In this document: piece after piece, positions 17,219 through 25,739 of the stretch
How the letters are laid out: every line of letters begins with the position of its first letter
Numbering within the stretch: the stretch's first letter is position 1
Assembly: GCF_026965535.1 (NCBI RefSeq)
Contig: NZ_CP114039.1
Coordinates: 6,448,001-6,512,000, forward strand
DNA from: Corallococcus sp. NCRR
GTDB lineage: Bacteria; Myxococcota; Myxococcia; Myxococcales; Myxococcaceae
DNA length: 64,000 nt
Reading direction: 5' to 3'
Position numbers and translations under genes: made by a program
Notes under the pieces: model-generated
Databases searched by the model: none
What the model saw: the letters and a program-made list of their open reading frames with translations, nothing else
Told to the model about the DNA's origin: nothing

Positions 17219-18163
17219 ATGCCCAGACTGCGATCGCCTTCTTTCTCCAGCCCCAGCCCCAGCCGGAGTCCCAGTCCCAGTGGCTCCGGGGGCGGCGTGA
17301 CGCCGACGCGCAGCCCGTCGCTTCCGCCCCAGACACAGGCCTCTGCTTCCTCCTCGACGAAGCGCCCCCGGGATGATGCGGATACGTTCGACGCGGGCGC
17401 GTCGAAGCGGCCGAGGCGGGCCGCGGCCACGGGCGAGAAGCCCCCCTCGGCCGCCGAGCTGTACCAGCAGCAGAACGCGGTGGGCCTGCAGGACACCCAC
17501 TCCGCCCGCACCGGCGACATGTCGTCCCTGCGCACCACCCAGGACACGCCGGAGGACGGGCTCAACCTGCTGGCCCACGTCGGCAGTCAGGCGAAGGACA
17601 AGAAGGGCCTCTTCTTCGAAGGGCCCGTCGAGCGCCGCGGGCTCGGGCCCCAGCAGGTCCTCACCTCGGTGCCGGACCGCGACAAGGGCGAGCACACGAA
17701 TGTCTTCAGGGGCATGACGGGGGGCGAGCCCAGCTCCACGAAGTACCAGAAGAAGATCGGCACCGCGGACGGGGACACCCCCTACGAAATCCTCCACGGC
17801 ATGGGCCATGGCGAGGGCGGCAAGCAGACGCAAACGCCGCAGAACCTGGCCTCGGCCTCCCACGGCGCCAACACGGCCATGATTCCCGCGGACAAGGCCA
17901 TCTCCGGCAACCCGAACATCCTCGTGGACACGCGCTTCAACGTCCGTCCCGGCACCCAACGCGCCGAGTCCGTGGACCAGACCTTCTTCCACAAGGATCG
18001 CCCCACGGAGCCCATCTACCAGAAGCGCATCGATGGGGACCTGCCCAAGGTCACCACGAGCCAGTACAAGCAGCTCCAGCAGGAGGCGGAGTACCTCAAG
18101 GACCGCGACGCCCTCGACGCAGCCGTCCAGTTGCTGAACCTCAAGGACGGCGGCAAGGGCTGA
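17219..18163 (+). CDS. Hypothetical secreted-toxin-like protein with bipartite basic motif
   Basis: A 314-residue protein. Residues 1-47 are Ser/Pro low-complexity. Residues 48-51 (KRPR) and 63-67 (KRPRR) form a bipartite cluster resembling a eukaryotic nuclear localisation signal. The C-terminal half (ILHGMGHGEGG, then TPQNLASASHGANTAMIP and an Asp/Arg-rich tail) resembles in style the His/Asn-containing nuclease domains of polymorphic toxins, but this is a weak, motif-level resemblance. No signal peptide is visible. I chose ATG 17219 because GGAG lies 6 bp upstream; ATG 17207 is an alternative. No adjacent immunity gene is evident. The function is not established. Confidence 0.65.
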   Translation: MPRLRSPSFSSPSPSRSPSPSGSGGGVTPTRSPSLPPQTQASASSSTKRPRDDADTFDAGASKRPRRAAATGEKPPSAAELYQQQNAVGLQDTHSARTGDMSSLRTTQDTPEDGLNLLAHVGSQAKDKKGLFFEGPVERRGLGPQQVLTSVPDRDKGEHTNVFRGMTGGEPSSTKYQKKIGTADGDTPYEILHGMGHGEGGKQTQTPQNLASASHGANTAMIPADKAISGNPNILVDTRFNVRPGTQRAESVDQTFFHKDRPTEPIYQKRIDGDLPKVTTSQYKQLQQEAEYLKDRDALDAAVQLLNLKDGGKG

Positions 18164-18221
18164 GTCGCCGTCTGCCGGGGCTCAGTCCCCTGAAAGGGGG
18201 AGCGGCCCTGGCAGTCGCATG

Positions 18222-18254
18222 GACCTCCTGGCGATGCATGTCCGCCAGGAGGTC
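18222..18254. terminator. Hairpin between convergent genes
   Basis: A perfect 11-bp stem (GACCTCCTGGC / GCCAGGAGGTC) with a 10-11-nt loop lies between the toxin-like gene (stop 18163) and the first kelch gene (stop 18326). There is no clear T-run, so it may act as a weak bidirectional terminator or 3'-end stabiliser. Confidence 0.5.
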
Positions 18255-18325
18255 GCCTGCCATACGGCTCAGCGGCAGGGGTTCAGCGAGGGCCTTGGCA
18301 TCAAGACGGGTCGGTGGGACTCCCT

Positions 18326-21300
18326 CTACAAGATGCCCGCGCAGCTACCCCATTCGCACCAGTGATAGCCAGTGCCGGCGCAATCGTTCCCGCAGCCGCC
18401 GCAGTTGTGGAAGTCCGTTTGCAGGTCCGTGCAAACCCCGTCGCACATGGTGAGCCCCGAGGTGCAGGCGACCTGGACGCACGCTCCGTTGCTGCACATC
18501 TGTCCGCTGCCACAGGTCTGGACGTTGGTGGTGATGGAGCCGGAGCAGCCACTGCCGCTGCACAGGCCGCTGGTGGTCTTCTGCACGGTGTTGCCGTTGC
18601 AGGAGTAGGTGTCCACGGGCGAGCACGTCGTGACGTTGACGGTGCTGGAGCCAGAGCAGCCGCTGCCGCTGCACAGGCCGCTGGTGGTCCTCCGGACGGT
18701 GTTGCCGCTGCAGGAGTAGCTGTCCACGGGCGAGCACGTCGTGACGTTGACGGTGCTGGAGCCAGAGCAGCCGCTGCCGCTGCACAGACCGCTGGTGGTC
18801 TTCTGCACGGTGTTGCCGTTGCAGGAGTAGCTGTCCGTGGGGGTGCAGGTCGTGACGTTGACGGTGCTGGAGCCGGAGCAGCCGCTGCCGCTGCACAGGC
18901 CGCTGGTGGTCTTCCGGACGGTGTTGCCGCTGCAGGAGTAGCTGTCCGTGGGGGAGCAGGTCGTGACGGTGGTGGTGGTGCTGCCAGAGCAGCCACCGCC
19001 GCTGCAGAAGCCGCTGGTGGTCCGCCGGACGGTGTTGCCGCTGCAGGAGTAGCTGTCCGACGGGGAGCACGTCTGGATGAGCTGCTCGCTGGAGGTGCAG
19101 GCGCCATTGCTGCATCCACCGTAGACGGTCTGGTAGGCGCCGTTGCCACTGCAGTAGGCGCCACTGGTGCCGGTCTGACAAGTTTGGACGACGGTGTCGG
19201 TGGAGTTGCAGGAGCCGCCGCTGCAGGTTCCGGTGCCAGTGGACCTGCGGACGGTGTTCCCGCTGCAGTAGGTCGTGCTCGCGGTGGAGCAGCTCATGGC
19301 TGTGCCGCCGCACGTGCCGGCGCTGTTGCACACATCTCCCGTCGTGCATGCGTTGCCGTCGCTGCAGGCGCTCCCGGCGGGCTTGAGCGGGTTGGAGCAG
19401 CTGCCATTGCTCGGATTGCAGGTGCCGGCGGTGTGGCACTGGTCCGAGGCGGTGCAGACGACCGGGCTGGAGCCGGTGCAGGCGCCGCTCTGGCAGGTGT
19501 CGCTCTGGGTGCAGGCGTTGCCGTCGTTGCAGGCAGTGCCATTGGACTTGGGCGTGTAGACGCAGGTGCCGTTGGAGTCCGTGCCGATCGGGTTGTAGCA
19601 CTGGGTGTCGGGCGGGGTGCTGCACACCGTCCCTGCGCACGTCCCGCTGCTGTTACAGACGTCGCCCCGCGTAGTGGAGTTGCCGTCGTTGCAGGCGGTG
19701 CCAGCGGCCTTGGGAGAGTAGACGCAGGTGCCGTTGGAGTCGGTGCCCGTCGGGTTGTAGCACTGCGAGTTGGGCGGAGTGTTGCAAGCCGTCCCAGCGC
19801 ACGTCCCGGTGCTGCTGCACACGTCGCCGACGGTGCTGGCGTTGCCGTCGTTGCAGGTGCTGCCGGAGGGCTTCAAGGGGTTGGAGCAGGTGCCATTGCT
19901 CGGATTGCAGGTGCCGGCGGTGTGGCACTGGTCCGAGGCGGTGCAGACGACCGGACTGGAGCCGGAGCAGGTTCCACTCTGGCAAGTGTCGCTCTGGGTG
20001 CAGGCATTGCCGTCGTTGCAGGCAGTGCCGTTGGCTTTGGGCGTGTAGACGCAGGTGCCGTTGGAGTCCGTGCCGATCGGGTTGTAGCACTGGGTGTCGG
20101 GCGGCGTGTTGCACACCGCCCCGGCGCACGTCCCTGCACTGTTGCAGACGTCGCCACGGGTGGTCGCGTCGCCGTCGTTGCAAGCAGTCCCGGCCGCTTT
20201 GGGCGTGTAGACGCAGGTGCCGTTGGACTCCGTCCCCGTCGGGTTGTAGCACTGGGTGTTGGGCGGGGTGGTGCAGGCCGTCCCGGCGCACGTCCCCGCG
20301 CTGTTGCACACGTCGTTGATGGTCCCTGCGTTACCGTCGTTGCAGGGGGTTCCCGCAGCCTTGGGCGCGTAGCTGCACGTGCCGCCGTTGCAGGTGCCCG
20401 CCGACTGGTAGCACTGGCCAGGCGGGGTGGTGCAACTCACCGGCGTGCCCGCGCATCCTCCAGCCCCGTTGCAGGTCTCACCCAGCGTGCACGCGTCTCC
20501 GTCATCGCACTGGGCCCCGGCCGCCTTGTAGGCATAGGAGCAGGAACCGTCGGAGCAGGAACCCGCGCTCTGGTAGCACTGACCGGGAGGAGCCTCGCAG
20601 GCGATGGCGGTGCCAGAGCAGGTGCCCGTGCTGCTACAGACATCATTGCCCGTGCAGGCGTTGCCGTCGTTACAGCTGACGCCCGCCGGTAGCAGCGGGT
20701 AGGTACAGGTTCCACCGTTGAAGCAGACGCCCGCCGAAGAGTGACACTGGCTCGGCGCGGTGTTGCAGGTGACGGTCTCACAGGTGCCGAGCAGCTCCGC
20801 GGTGTTGAGCTTCACGGTCTGGCCCGCGACGACGCTCTCCCCGCCCAGGACGAGGACCTTGGAGGTGGCGCTCAGCAGGACCGCCGCATGGAGCCGGCGG
20901 GGAGCCCGCAGTGGGACGCTGGCGGACCAGGAGTTCGTCTCCGGGTCGTAGAGTTCTGTCGTATCCAGAGGGGAGGCCGTCTCGCCGCCCGCGACGAGCA
21001 CCTTGCCGGAAGGCATCAGCGTCGCGGTGTGGAGCGTCCGAGGCGTGGCCATCTGCGCGACGGTCCAGTTGTTCGTGGCCGGGTCGTAGACTTCGGACGT
21101 GTTGAGAGGGCCCGTTGCATTCCTGCCGCCTGCGATGAGCACCTTGCCGGAGGGCAGCAGCGTCGCCGTGTGGTCATAGCGAGGCGTGGCCATGGGGGCG
21201 ACCGGAGTCCAGCCCGCTTGGGGATGGCTCGGGTCATACACCTCCGCCGTCTCGAAGATGCGCCAGCCCCGGCCGCCGACGACGAGGAGCTTCCCGGAGG

Positions 21301-21922
21301 GCAGCAGCGTCGCGGTATGGCGCCTGCGCTCATCATTCAACGCGGAGGGCAGGGGAGACCAGCCTCCCGCCGGGTCATACACATCCACCCGGGCAAAAGA
21401 GCCACTGTTATCGCCGCCACCGACGACGAGCACCTTGCCGGAGGGCAGCCGCGTCGCCGTGCTGTAGGCGCGGGCCATGGAGGTAGCGCCCGCCTGCGTC
21501 CAGAGGCCTGACTGCGGCGAATACAGCAGCGCGGAGGCGGTGTAACCCGAACCCGCTTGAATCTCGCCTCCGACGACGAGCACCTCACCTGAGGACAGCA
21601 GGGTCGCGGTATGCCCCTCGCGCCCGAAGGGCATGCCACCCGTGGCGAGCCATGTGCCCGGGCTCGGGTCATAGAGCTCCGCGGAGGCTTGGAATTCGTT
21701 GGCCCAGCCGCCCACGACGAGCACCTTGCCGGAGTCGAGCACGGTGGCCGTCGGGAACCTGCGGGACAAGCTCATCGAGCCTGTCTCCTGCCATCCCGTG
21801 GTGAGGGTCGCCCGAGACTTCGCGGTAGCGGCTGGCGCGGGACTCGCTGGTTTTGAGTTGCAACTCAAACTACCCAGCGCGAGCGCGCTGAGCAGGAAAA
21901 GGGAGAGTCTGGCTTTGTGCAT
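18326..21922 (-). CDS. Kelch-repeat lipoprotein A with Cys-rich GNTV-repeat tail
   Basis: A 1198-residue protein. The start ATG 21922 gives MHKARLSLFLLSALALG followed by SLSC, a lipoprotein-type signal. Residues about 35-375 are kelch repeats (LPSGKVLVVGG, AELYDP, GRxxHTATLL), expected to form a beta-propeller. A long Cys-rich region follows (CNDGNACTxxDVC motifs), then five 40-residue units of the type DSYSCSGNTVRKTTSGLC, and a final NCGGCGNDC motif common in myxobacterial secreted proteins. It is probably displayed on the outer surface; the ligand is unknown. It is one of four paralogues here (22156, 48572, 51512). No Shine-Dalgarno sequence precedes the ATG; a -10-like element lies 9 bp upstream, suggesting a leaderless mRNA. 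Confidence 0.9.
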   Translation of the reverse strand: MHKARLSLFLLSALALGSLSCNSKPASPAPAATAKSRATLTTGWQETGSMSLSRRFPTATVLDSGKVLVVGGWANEFQASAELYDPSPGTWLATGGMPFGREGHTATLLSSGEVLVVGGEIQAGSGYTASALLYSPQSGLWTQAGATSMARAYSTATRLPSGKVLVVGGGDNSGSFARVDVYDPAGGWSPLPSALNDERRRHTATLLPSGKLLVVGGRGWRIFETAEVYDPSHPQAGWTPVAPMATPRYDHTATLLPSGKVLIAGGRNATGPLNTSEVYDPATNNWTVAQMATPRTLHTATLMPSGKVLVAGGETASPLDTTELYDPETNSWSASVPLRAPRRLHAAVLLSATSKVLVLGGESVVAGQTVKLNTAELLGTCETVTCNTAPSQCHSSAGVCFNGGTCTYPLLPAGVSCNDGNACTGNDVCSSTGTCSGTAIACEAPPGQCYQSAGSCSDGSCSYAYKAAGAQCDDGDACTLGETCNGAGGCAGTPVSCTTPPGQCYQSAGTCNGGTCSYAPKAAGTPCNDGNAGTINDVCNSAGTCAGTACTTPPNTQCYNPTGTESNGTCVYTPKAAGTACNDGDATTRGDVCNSAGTCAGAVCNTPPDTQCYNPIGTDSNGTCVYTPKANGTACNDGNACTQSDTCQSGTCSGSSPVVCTASDQCHTAGTCNPSNGTCSNPLKPSGSTCNDGNASTVGDVCSSTGTCAGTACNTPPNSQCYNPTGTDSNGTCVYSPKAAGTACNDGNSTTRGDVCNSSGTCAGTVCSTPPDTQCYNPIGTDSNGTCVYTPKSNGTACNDGNACTQSDTCQSGACTGSSPVVCTASDQCHTAGTCNPSNGSCSNPLKPAGSACSDGNACTTGDVCNSAGTCGGTAMSCSTASTTYCSGNTVRRSTGTGTCSGGSCNSTDTVVQTCQTGTSGAYCSGNGAYQTVYGGCSNGACTSSEQLIQTCSPSDSYSCSGNTVRRTTSGFCSGGGCSGSTTTTVTTCSPTDSYSCSGNTVRKTTSGLCSGSGCSGSSTVNVTTCTPTDSYSCNGNTVQKTTSGLCSGSGCSGSSTVNVTTCSPVDSYSCSGNTVRRTTSGLCSGSGCSGSSTVNVTTCSPVDTYSCNGNTVQKTTSGLCSGSGCSGSITTNVQTCGSGQMCSNGACVQVACTSGLTMCDGVCTDLQTDFHNCGGCGNDCAGTGYHWCEWGSCAGIL
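18517..19085. repeat. Five 120-bp tandem repeats in kelch gene A tail
   Basis: Five successive units of about 120 bp encode SYSCxGNTVxxTTSGxCSGxG(C) with very similar DNA, for example around 18600-18720 and 18720-18840. They sit in the tail that distinguishes paralogue A from B, C and D. Confidence 0.8.
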
Positions 21923-21931
21923 GGGGCGCGT

Positions 21932-21961
21932 CTTAGAGCCTGAAAAGTGTCCAGCGGGCAA
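21932..21961 (-). promoter_or_regulatory. Predicted promoter of kelch gene A
   Basis: Read on the minus strand: TTGCCC, an 18-bp spacer ending CAGGC, then TCTAAG, 9 bp before the ATG. The same arrangement and spacing precede all four kelch paralogues, together with an upstream GCGTCAAAA block (21975-21983 here). Confidence 0.55.
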
Positions 21962-22061
21962 CAGTGCCAACGCATTTTGACGCTCCCGCGCCCTGGCGAG
22001 ACTTTCGCCATTCAGGGCGGCCGGTAGGCGCAGCCGCGCTCCTCCTCGGACGCTGCCGGAC

Positions 22062-22101
22062 AAAAAAACGCCCTGCTTCCACGGATTGGGGAAGCAAGGC
22101 G
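22062..22101 (-). terminator. Rho-independent terminator downstream of kelch gene B
   Basis: Read on the minus strand: a 12-bp stem (CGCCTTGCTTCC / GGAAGCAGGGCG, one G-T pair) with a 9-nt loop is followed at once by seven T. It lies 55 bp after the stop of kelch gene B and before the promoter of kelch gene A. Confidence 0.85.
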
Positions 22102-22155
22102 AGTGACCGCGACAAGAGTTGCGCCTGTCCTCAAGTCATGATTCAGGGCGAGGCT

Positions 22156-25100
22156 CTACAAGCAATTGGTCGACGAGTAGCAGCAGCGCCCCTCCATACA
22201 GATATTGTACTTGGGGCCAGTGCACGCATTTCCACAGGAGCCACAGTTGTCGGAGTCGTAATCGAGAACCGTGCACGTGGTGCCGCACAGCGTCCAGCCA
22301 GGATACGAGGGGAGCGAGCAGTCCTGCGTCTCCGTGGTCGTGGTCGCAACCCCGCACGTCCCGCTTGCGCAGCTGTAGCTGTAGGTCGTCACCGTCCTTT
22401 CCTGGAACCCCTGCCCGCAGGGGGTGGCGCGGGTGCACGCGCCCCACGCGCCGTAGCTTGGCGGCTGGCACGTTTGAGGACCGGGAGGCGTCCGCGTACA
22501 CGTCTGCGTCTCCGCGCTGTTGGAGATGGGCGTGCACTGTCCTGTCGCGCAGTCGTAGGTGTATTGCGTCACCTGGCGAGACTGCGTGCCTGTCGCGTCA
22601 CATGCATCGCTGAACCCGCTACAGGAACTCCAACCCCCATAGCTCGGGGGGCAGGGCCGAGGACCGGGAGGCGTCCGCGTACACGTCTGCGTCTGCGTGT
22701 CGCTGCTCGCGACGTCGCACGAACCACCGCCGCACTCGTAATCCGTCACGGTCCTCGACTGGGACCCCGACGCGTCGCAGAAGTCGCTGAAGCCTCCGCA
22801 GCTTCCCCATGTCCCGGTGCTCGTACCGCAAGACACTCCGTCCCTGTTACGGGTACACGTCTGCGACTCCGTGCCGGTGGAGGAACGGCACGTCCCGCTG
22901 GAGCAGCTATACGAGGTCACCGAACGTGACTGCGTCCCCGTCTCGTCGCAGGTGCCGCTGTAGCCACTGCAAGTGCCCCAGCCTCCGTAGCTGGGGGTGC
23001 CGCAGGTGTTGCCGTCCGTGTTGCGCGTGCAGGACTGGGTCTCGGTGCTCGTGGACGCCACGCACTGCCCGGTCGCGCAGCTGTAGCTGGAGGTCGTTAC
23101 CGTCCGCGACTGCGTCCCCGTCTGCGCGCAGGCATCGCTGAAGCTGCACGCGCCCCACGCCCCGTAGCTGGGCGCCGCGCAGCTCGTGTTGGGCGCCGCT
23201 CGCGTACATGCCTGCGTCTCCGTGCTGGTGCTCGACGCGTTGCATGTCCCGGTGCCACACGTCGACGCCGTCACCGTCCTCGACTGCGTCCCCGTCGTGT
23301 CGCAGAAGTCATCAAAGCCTCCGCAGTTTCCCCAACCCCCATAGCTCGTGCCGCAAGCCGTGCCGCCCGTGCTGCGTGTGCACGCCTGAGACTCCGTGCT
23401 GGTGGAGGAGCCGCACGTCCCACTGCTGGTGCAGGCATACGCCGTCACCGTGCGCGACTGGCTCCCCGTCTCATCGCACGTGTCACTGAATCCATTGCAG
23501 CTCCCCCAATTTCCATTCGTGGGGGCAGCGCACGTGCTGCCCACGGCCTTGTTGCTCCAACCGCTCGTCGTGACGCCCGGGTTGCACTCCTGGCATGCCA
23601 CGGTCGGATGGGTGGCTCCCGCCGCGTAGTACGCCCCTCCAATCCAGCACCCGTTCAGACACTGGCCCGCCGGGTTGCAGACCTGTCCGGCGCCGCATGC
23701 CGTCCCAGCCGCCTTCACCGGGTAGGTGCAGGCCCCATTGGCGTACGTGCCTGGGGCGTCATGGCACGCGCTCGGCGGCGTCGTGCATGCCGGGACTCCC
23801 GCGCATGCCCCCGCTCCGTTGCACACGTCGTTGATGGTGCCCGCGTTGCCATCATCGCAGGAGGCACCCGCGGCCTTCGGCGCATAGGTGCATGCCCCAC
23901 CGTTGCAGGTGCCCGCCGCCTGGTAGCACTGTCCGGGAGGAGTGGTGCAGCTCACCGGCGTGCCCGCGCAGCCTCCGGCCCCGTTGCACGTCTCGCCCAG
24001 CGTGCACGCATCCCCGTCATCGCACTGGGCCCCGGCCGCCTTGTAGGCATAGGAGCAGGAACCGTCGGAGCAGGAGCCCGCGCTCTGGTAGCACTGACCG
24101 GGAGGCGCCTCGCAGGCGACGGCGGTGCCGGAGCAGGTGCCGGTGCTGCTACAGACATCATTCCCCGTGCAGGCATTGCCGTCGTTACAGCTGAATCCCG
24201 CCGGTTGAAGCGGGTAGGTACAGGTGCCGCCGTTGGAGCAGACGCCCGCCGAAGAGTGACACTGGCTCGGCGCGCTGTTGCAGGTGACCGTCTCGCAGGT
24301 GCCGAGCAGCTCCGCGGTGTTGAGCCGCGCGGTCTGGCCCGCGACCACATGCTCACCCCCCAGCACGAGGACCTTGGAGGTGGCGCTCAGCAGGACCGCC
24401 GCGTGGAGCCTGCGCGGAGTCCGCAGGGTGATGCTGGCGGACCAGGTGTTCGTCTCCGGGTCGTAGAGCTCCGTCGTGTCCAACGGGGAGGACGTCTCGC
24501 CGCCCGCGACGAGCACCTTGCCGGAGGGCATCAGCGTTGCCGTGTGAAGCGTCCGGGGCGTGGCCATCTGCGCGACGGTCCAGCTGTTCGTCAGCGGGTC
24601 ATAGACTTCGGACGTGTTGAGCGGGCCTGTTGCATCCCTGCCGCCCGCGACGAGCACCTTGCCGGAGGGCAGCAGCGTCGCCGTGTGGTCGTAGCGGGGC
24701 GTGGCCATGGGGGCGACAAAGGTCCAGCCCTCTTGGGGATGGCTCGGGTCGTAAACCTCCACCGTCTCGAAGATGCGCCAGCCCCGCCCGCCGACGACGA
24801 GGACCTTCCCAGAGGGAAGCAGCGTCGCCGTATGCCGCCTGCGCTCGTCGTTCGTCGCGGAGGGCAGAACGGACCAGCCCCCTACGGGGTCATACACATC
24901 CACCCGGGCAAAAGAGCCAGTGTTGTCGCCGCCACCGACGACGAGCACCTTGCCGGAAAGCAGCCGCGTCGCCGTGCTGTAGGCGCGAGCCATGGAGGCA
25001 GCGCCCGCCTGCGTCCAGAGGCCCGTCTGCGGCGAATACAACAGCGCGGAGGCGGTGTAGCCCGGCGTGGCTTGAATCTCCCCGCCGACGACAAGCACGT

Positions 25101-25437
25101 CGCCAGAGGAGAGCAGGGTGGCGGTGTGTCCCTCGCGTCCCAGGGGCATGGCGCCCGTGGAGAGCCACGTGCCCGTACTCGGGTCATAGAGCTCCGCCGA
25201 GGCGTGGAAATCGCGGTCCCAGCCGCCCACGACGAGCACCTTGCCGGAGTCGAGCGCCGTGGCCGTCGGGAACCTGCGAGCCAGGCTCATCGAGCCTGTC
25301 TCCTGCCATCCCGTGGTGAGGGCCGCCCGGGACTTCGCGCTGGCGGCCGGCGCGGGACTCGCGGGCTTTGAGTTGCAACTCAAGCTGCCCAGCGCGAACG
25401 CGCTGAGCAGGAGAAGGGAGAGTCTGGCTTTGTGCAT
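22156..25437 (-). CDS. Kelch-repeat lipoprotein B with TSP1-like repeat tail
   Basis: A 1093-residue paralogue of kelch A. The start ATG 25437 begins MHKARLSLLLLSAFALG, with the same SLSC lipoprotein-type signal. The kelch head (about residues 35-375) is nearly the same as in A. The middle has the shared CNDGNACTGNDVC and GQCYQSAGSC modules. The tail differs: about seven units of 52 residues with the pattern W-x-x-C-x(6)-C-x(2)-T-G-x-Q-S-R-x-V, resembling thrombospondin type 1 repeats. The end carries a DNCGSCGNAC motif. It is probably surface-anchored and adhesive. Transcription should end at the hairpin at 22062-22101. No Shine-Dalgarno sequence is seen. Confidence 0.9.
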   Translation of the reverse strand: MHKARLSLLLLSAFALGSLSCNSKPASPAPAASAKSRAALTTGWQETGSMSLARRFPTATALDSGKVLVVGGWDRDFHASAELYDPSTGTWLSTGAMPLGREGHTATLLSSGDVLVVGGEIQATPGYTASALLYSPQTGLWTQAGAASMARAYSTATRLLSGKVLVVGGGDNTGSFARVDVYDPVGGWSVLPSATNDERRRHTATLLPSGKVLVVGGRGWRIFETVEVYDPSHPQEGWTFVAPMATPRYDHTATLLPSGKVLVAGGRDATGPLNTSEVYDPLTNSWTVAQMATPRTLHTATLMPSGKVLVAGGETSSPLDTTELYDPETNTWSASITLRTPRRLHAAVLLSATSKVLVLGGEHVVAGQTARLNTAELLGTCETVTCNSAPSQCHSSAGVCSNGGTCTYPLQPAGFSCNDGNACTGNDVCSSTGTCSGTAVACEAPPGQCYQSAGSCSDGSCSYAYKAAGAQCDDGDACTLGETCNGAGGCAGTPVSCTTPPGQCYQAAGTCNGGACTYAPKAAGASCDDGNAGTINDVCNGAGACAGVPACTTPPSACHDAPGTYANGACTYPVKAAGTACGAGQVCNPAGQCLNGCWIGGAYYAAGATHPTVACQECNPGVTTSGWSNKAVGSTCAAPTNGNWGSCNGFSDTCDETGSQSRTVTAYACTSSGTCGSSTSTESQACTRSTGGTACGTSYGGWGNCGGFDDFCDTTGTQSRTVTASTCGTGTCNASSTSTETQACTRAAPNTSCAAPSYGAWGACSFSDACAQTGTQSRTVTTSSYSCATGQCVASTSTETQSCTRNTDGNTCGTPSYGGWGTCSGYSGTCDETGTQSRSVTSYSCSSGTCRSSTGTESQTCTRNRDGVSCGTSTGTWGSCGGFSDFCDASGSQSRTVTDYECGGGSCDVASSDTQTQTCTRTPPGPRPCPPSYGGWSSCSGFSDACDATGTQSRQVTQYTYDCATGQCTPISNSAETQTCTRTPPGPQTCQPPSYGAWGACTRATPCGQGFQERTVTTYSYSCASGTCGVATTTTETQDCSLPSYPGWTLCGTTCTVLDYDSDNCGSCGNACTGPKYNICMEGRCCYSSTNCL
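22300..23530. repeat. TSP1-like tandem repeats in kelch gene B tail
   Basis: About seven units of about 156 bp encode SYGGWGxCxGFxDxCDxTGT-type sequence and Cys-rich linkers. They are less uniform than the repeats in gene A and are related to the tail repeats of gene D (51640-52870). Confidence 0.75.
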
Positions 25438-25444
25438 GAGGCGC

Positions 25445-25474
25445 TTTAGAGCCTGGAATGTGTCGGACAGGCAA
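25445..25474 (-). promoter_or_regulatory. Predicted promoter of kelch gene B
   Basis: Minus strand: TTGCCT, an 18-bp spacer ending CAGGC, then TCTAAA, 7 bp before the ATG, as in the other three paralogues. An upstream ATCAAAA block lies near 25484-25492. Confidence 0.55.
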
Positions 25475-25688
25475 CAGGGCCTCTGCTTTTGATGCAGAAG
25501 GCAAGCACCGGTGGAGGCGTGAACCAGAGGGAGTAATTGCGACCCCGCCTCGTAGACCCAACGACAGGCATGTGGCTCAGGCCGTCCTCGCTCTGGATGG
25601 TCGCGATTGGAAACGAGACAGGCCTGCGTTTCATTGAATACGTGAACAATGATGATTCAATTGGGACCCGGGCACTGCGCTTCCGCTG

Positions 25689-25703
25689 CGGCACGGTTCT
25701 TGT
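25689..25703 (+). promoter_or_regulatory. Candidate -24/-12 (sigma-54-type) promoter of the first locus gene
   Basis: CGGCAC-GGTTC-TTGT has the sigma-54 spacing and a strong -24 half; the -12 GC is GT. It lies 36 bp before the ATG at 25740. No TCTCA-N3-TGAGA operator was found nearby, so control may differ from the other blocks. In G+C-rich DNA such matches arise often by chance. Confidence 0.35.
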
Positions 25704-25739
25704 TCCTGGCGTCCACCTCCAAAGGAGCAGCAACCCACC

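Noticed and set aside
18517-19085. Regular 120-bp repeats considered as a CRISPR array
   Set aside because: Units are in-frame coding repeats without unique spacers of 30-40 bp.
18314-20692. Plus-strand open frame rich in Ala/Gly/Val opposite kelch A
   Set aside because: Shadow of Cys-rich repeats; the repeat period matches the minus-strand units.
21940-21985. Sigma-54 (-24/-12) promoter upstream of kelch A
   Set aside because: TGGCAC and TTGC are both present but the spacing is wrong and is not kept in the other three paralogues; the TTGCYY-18-TCTAAG arrangement is invariant instead.
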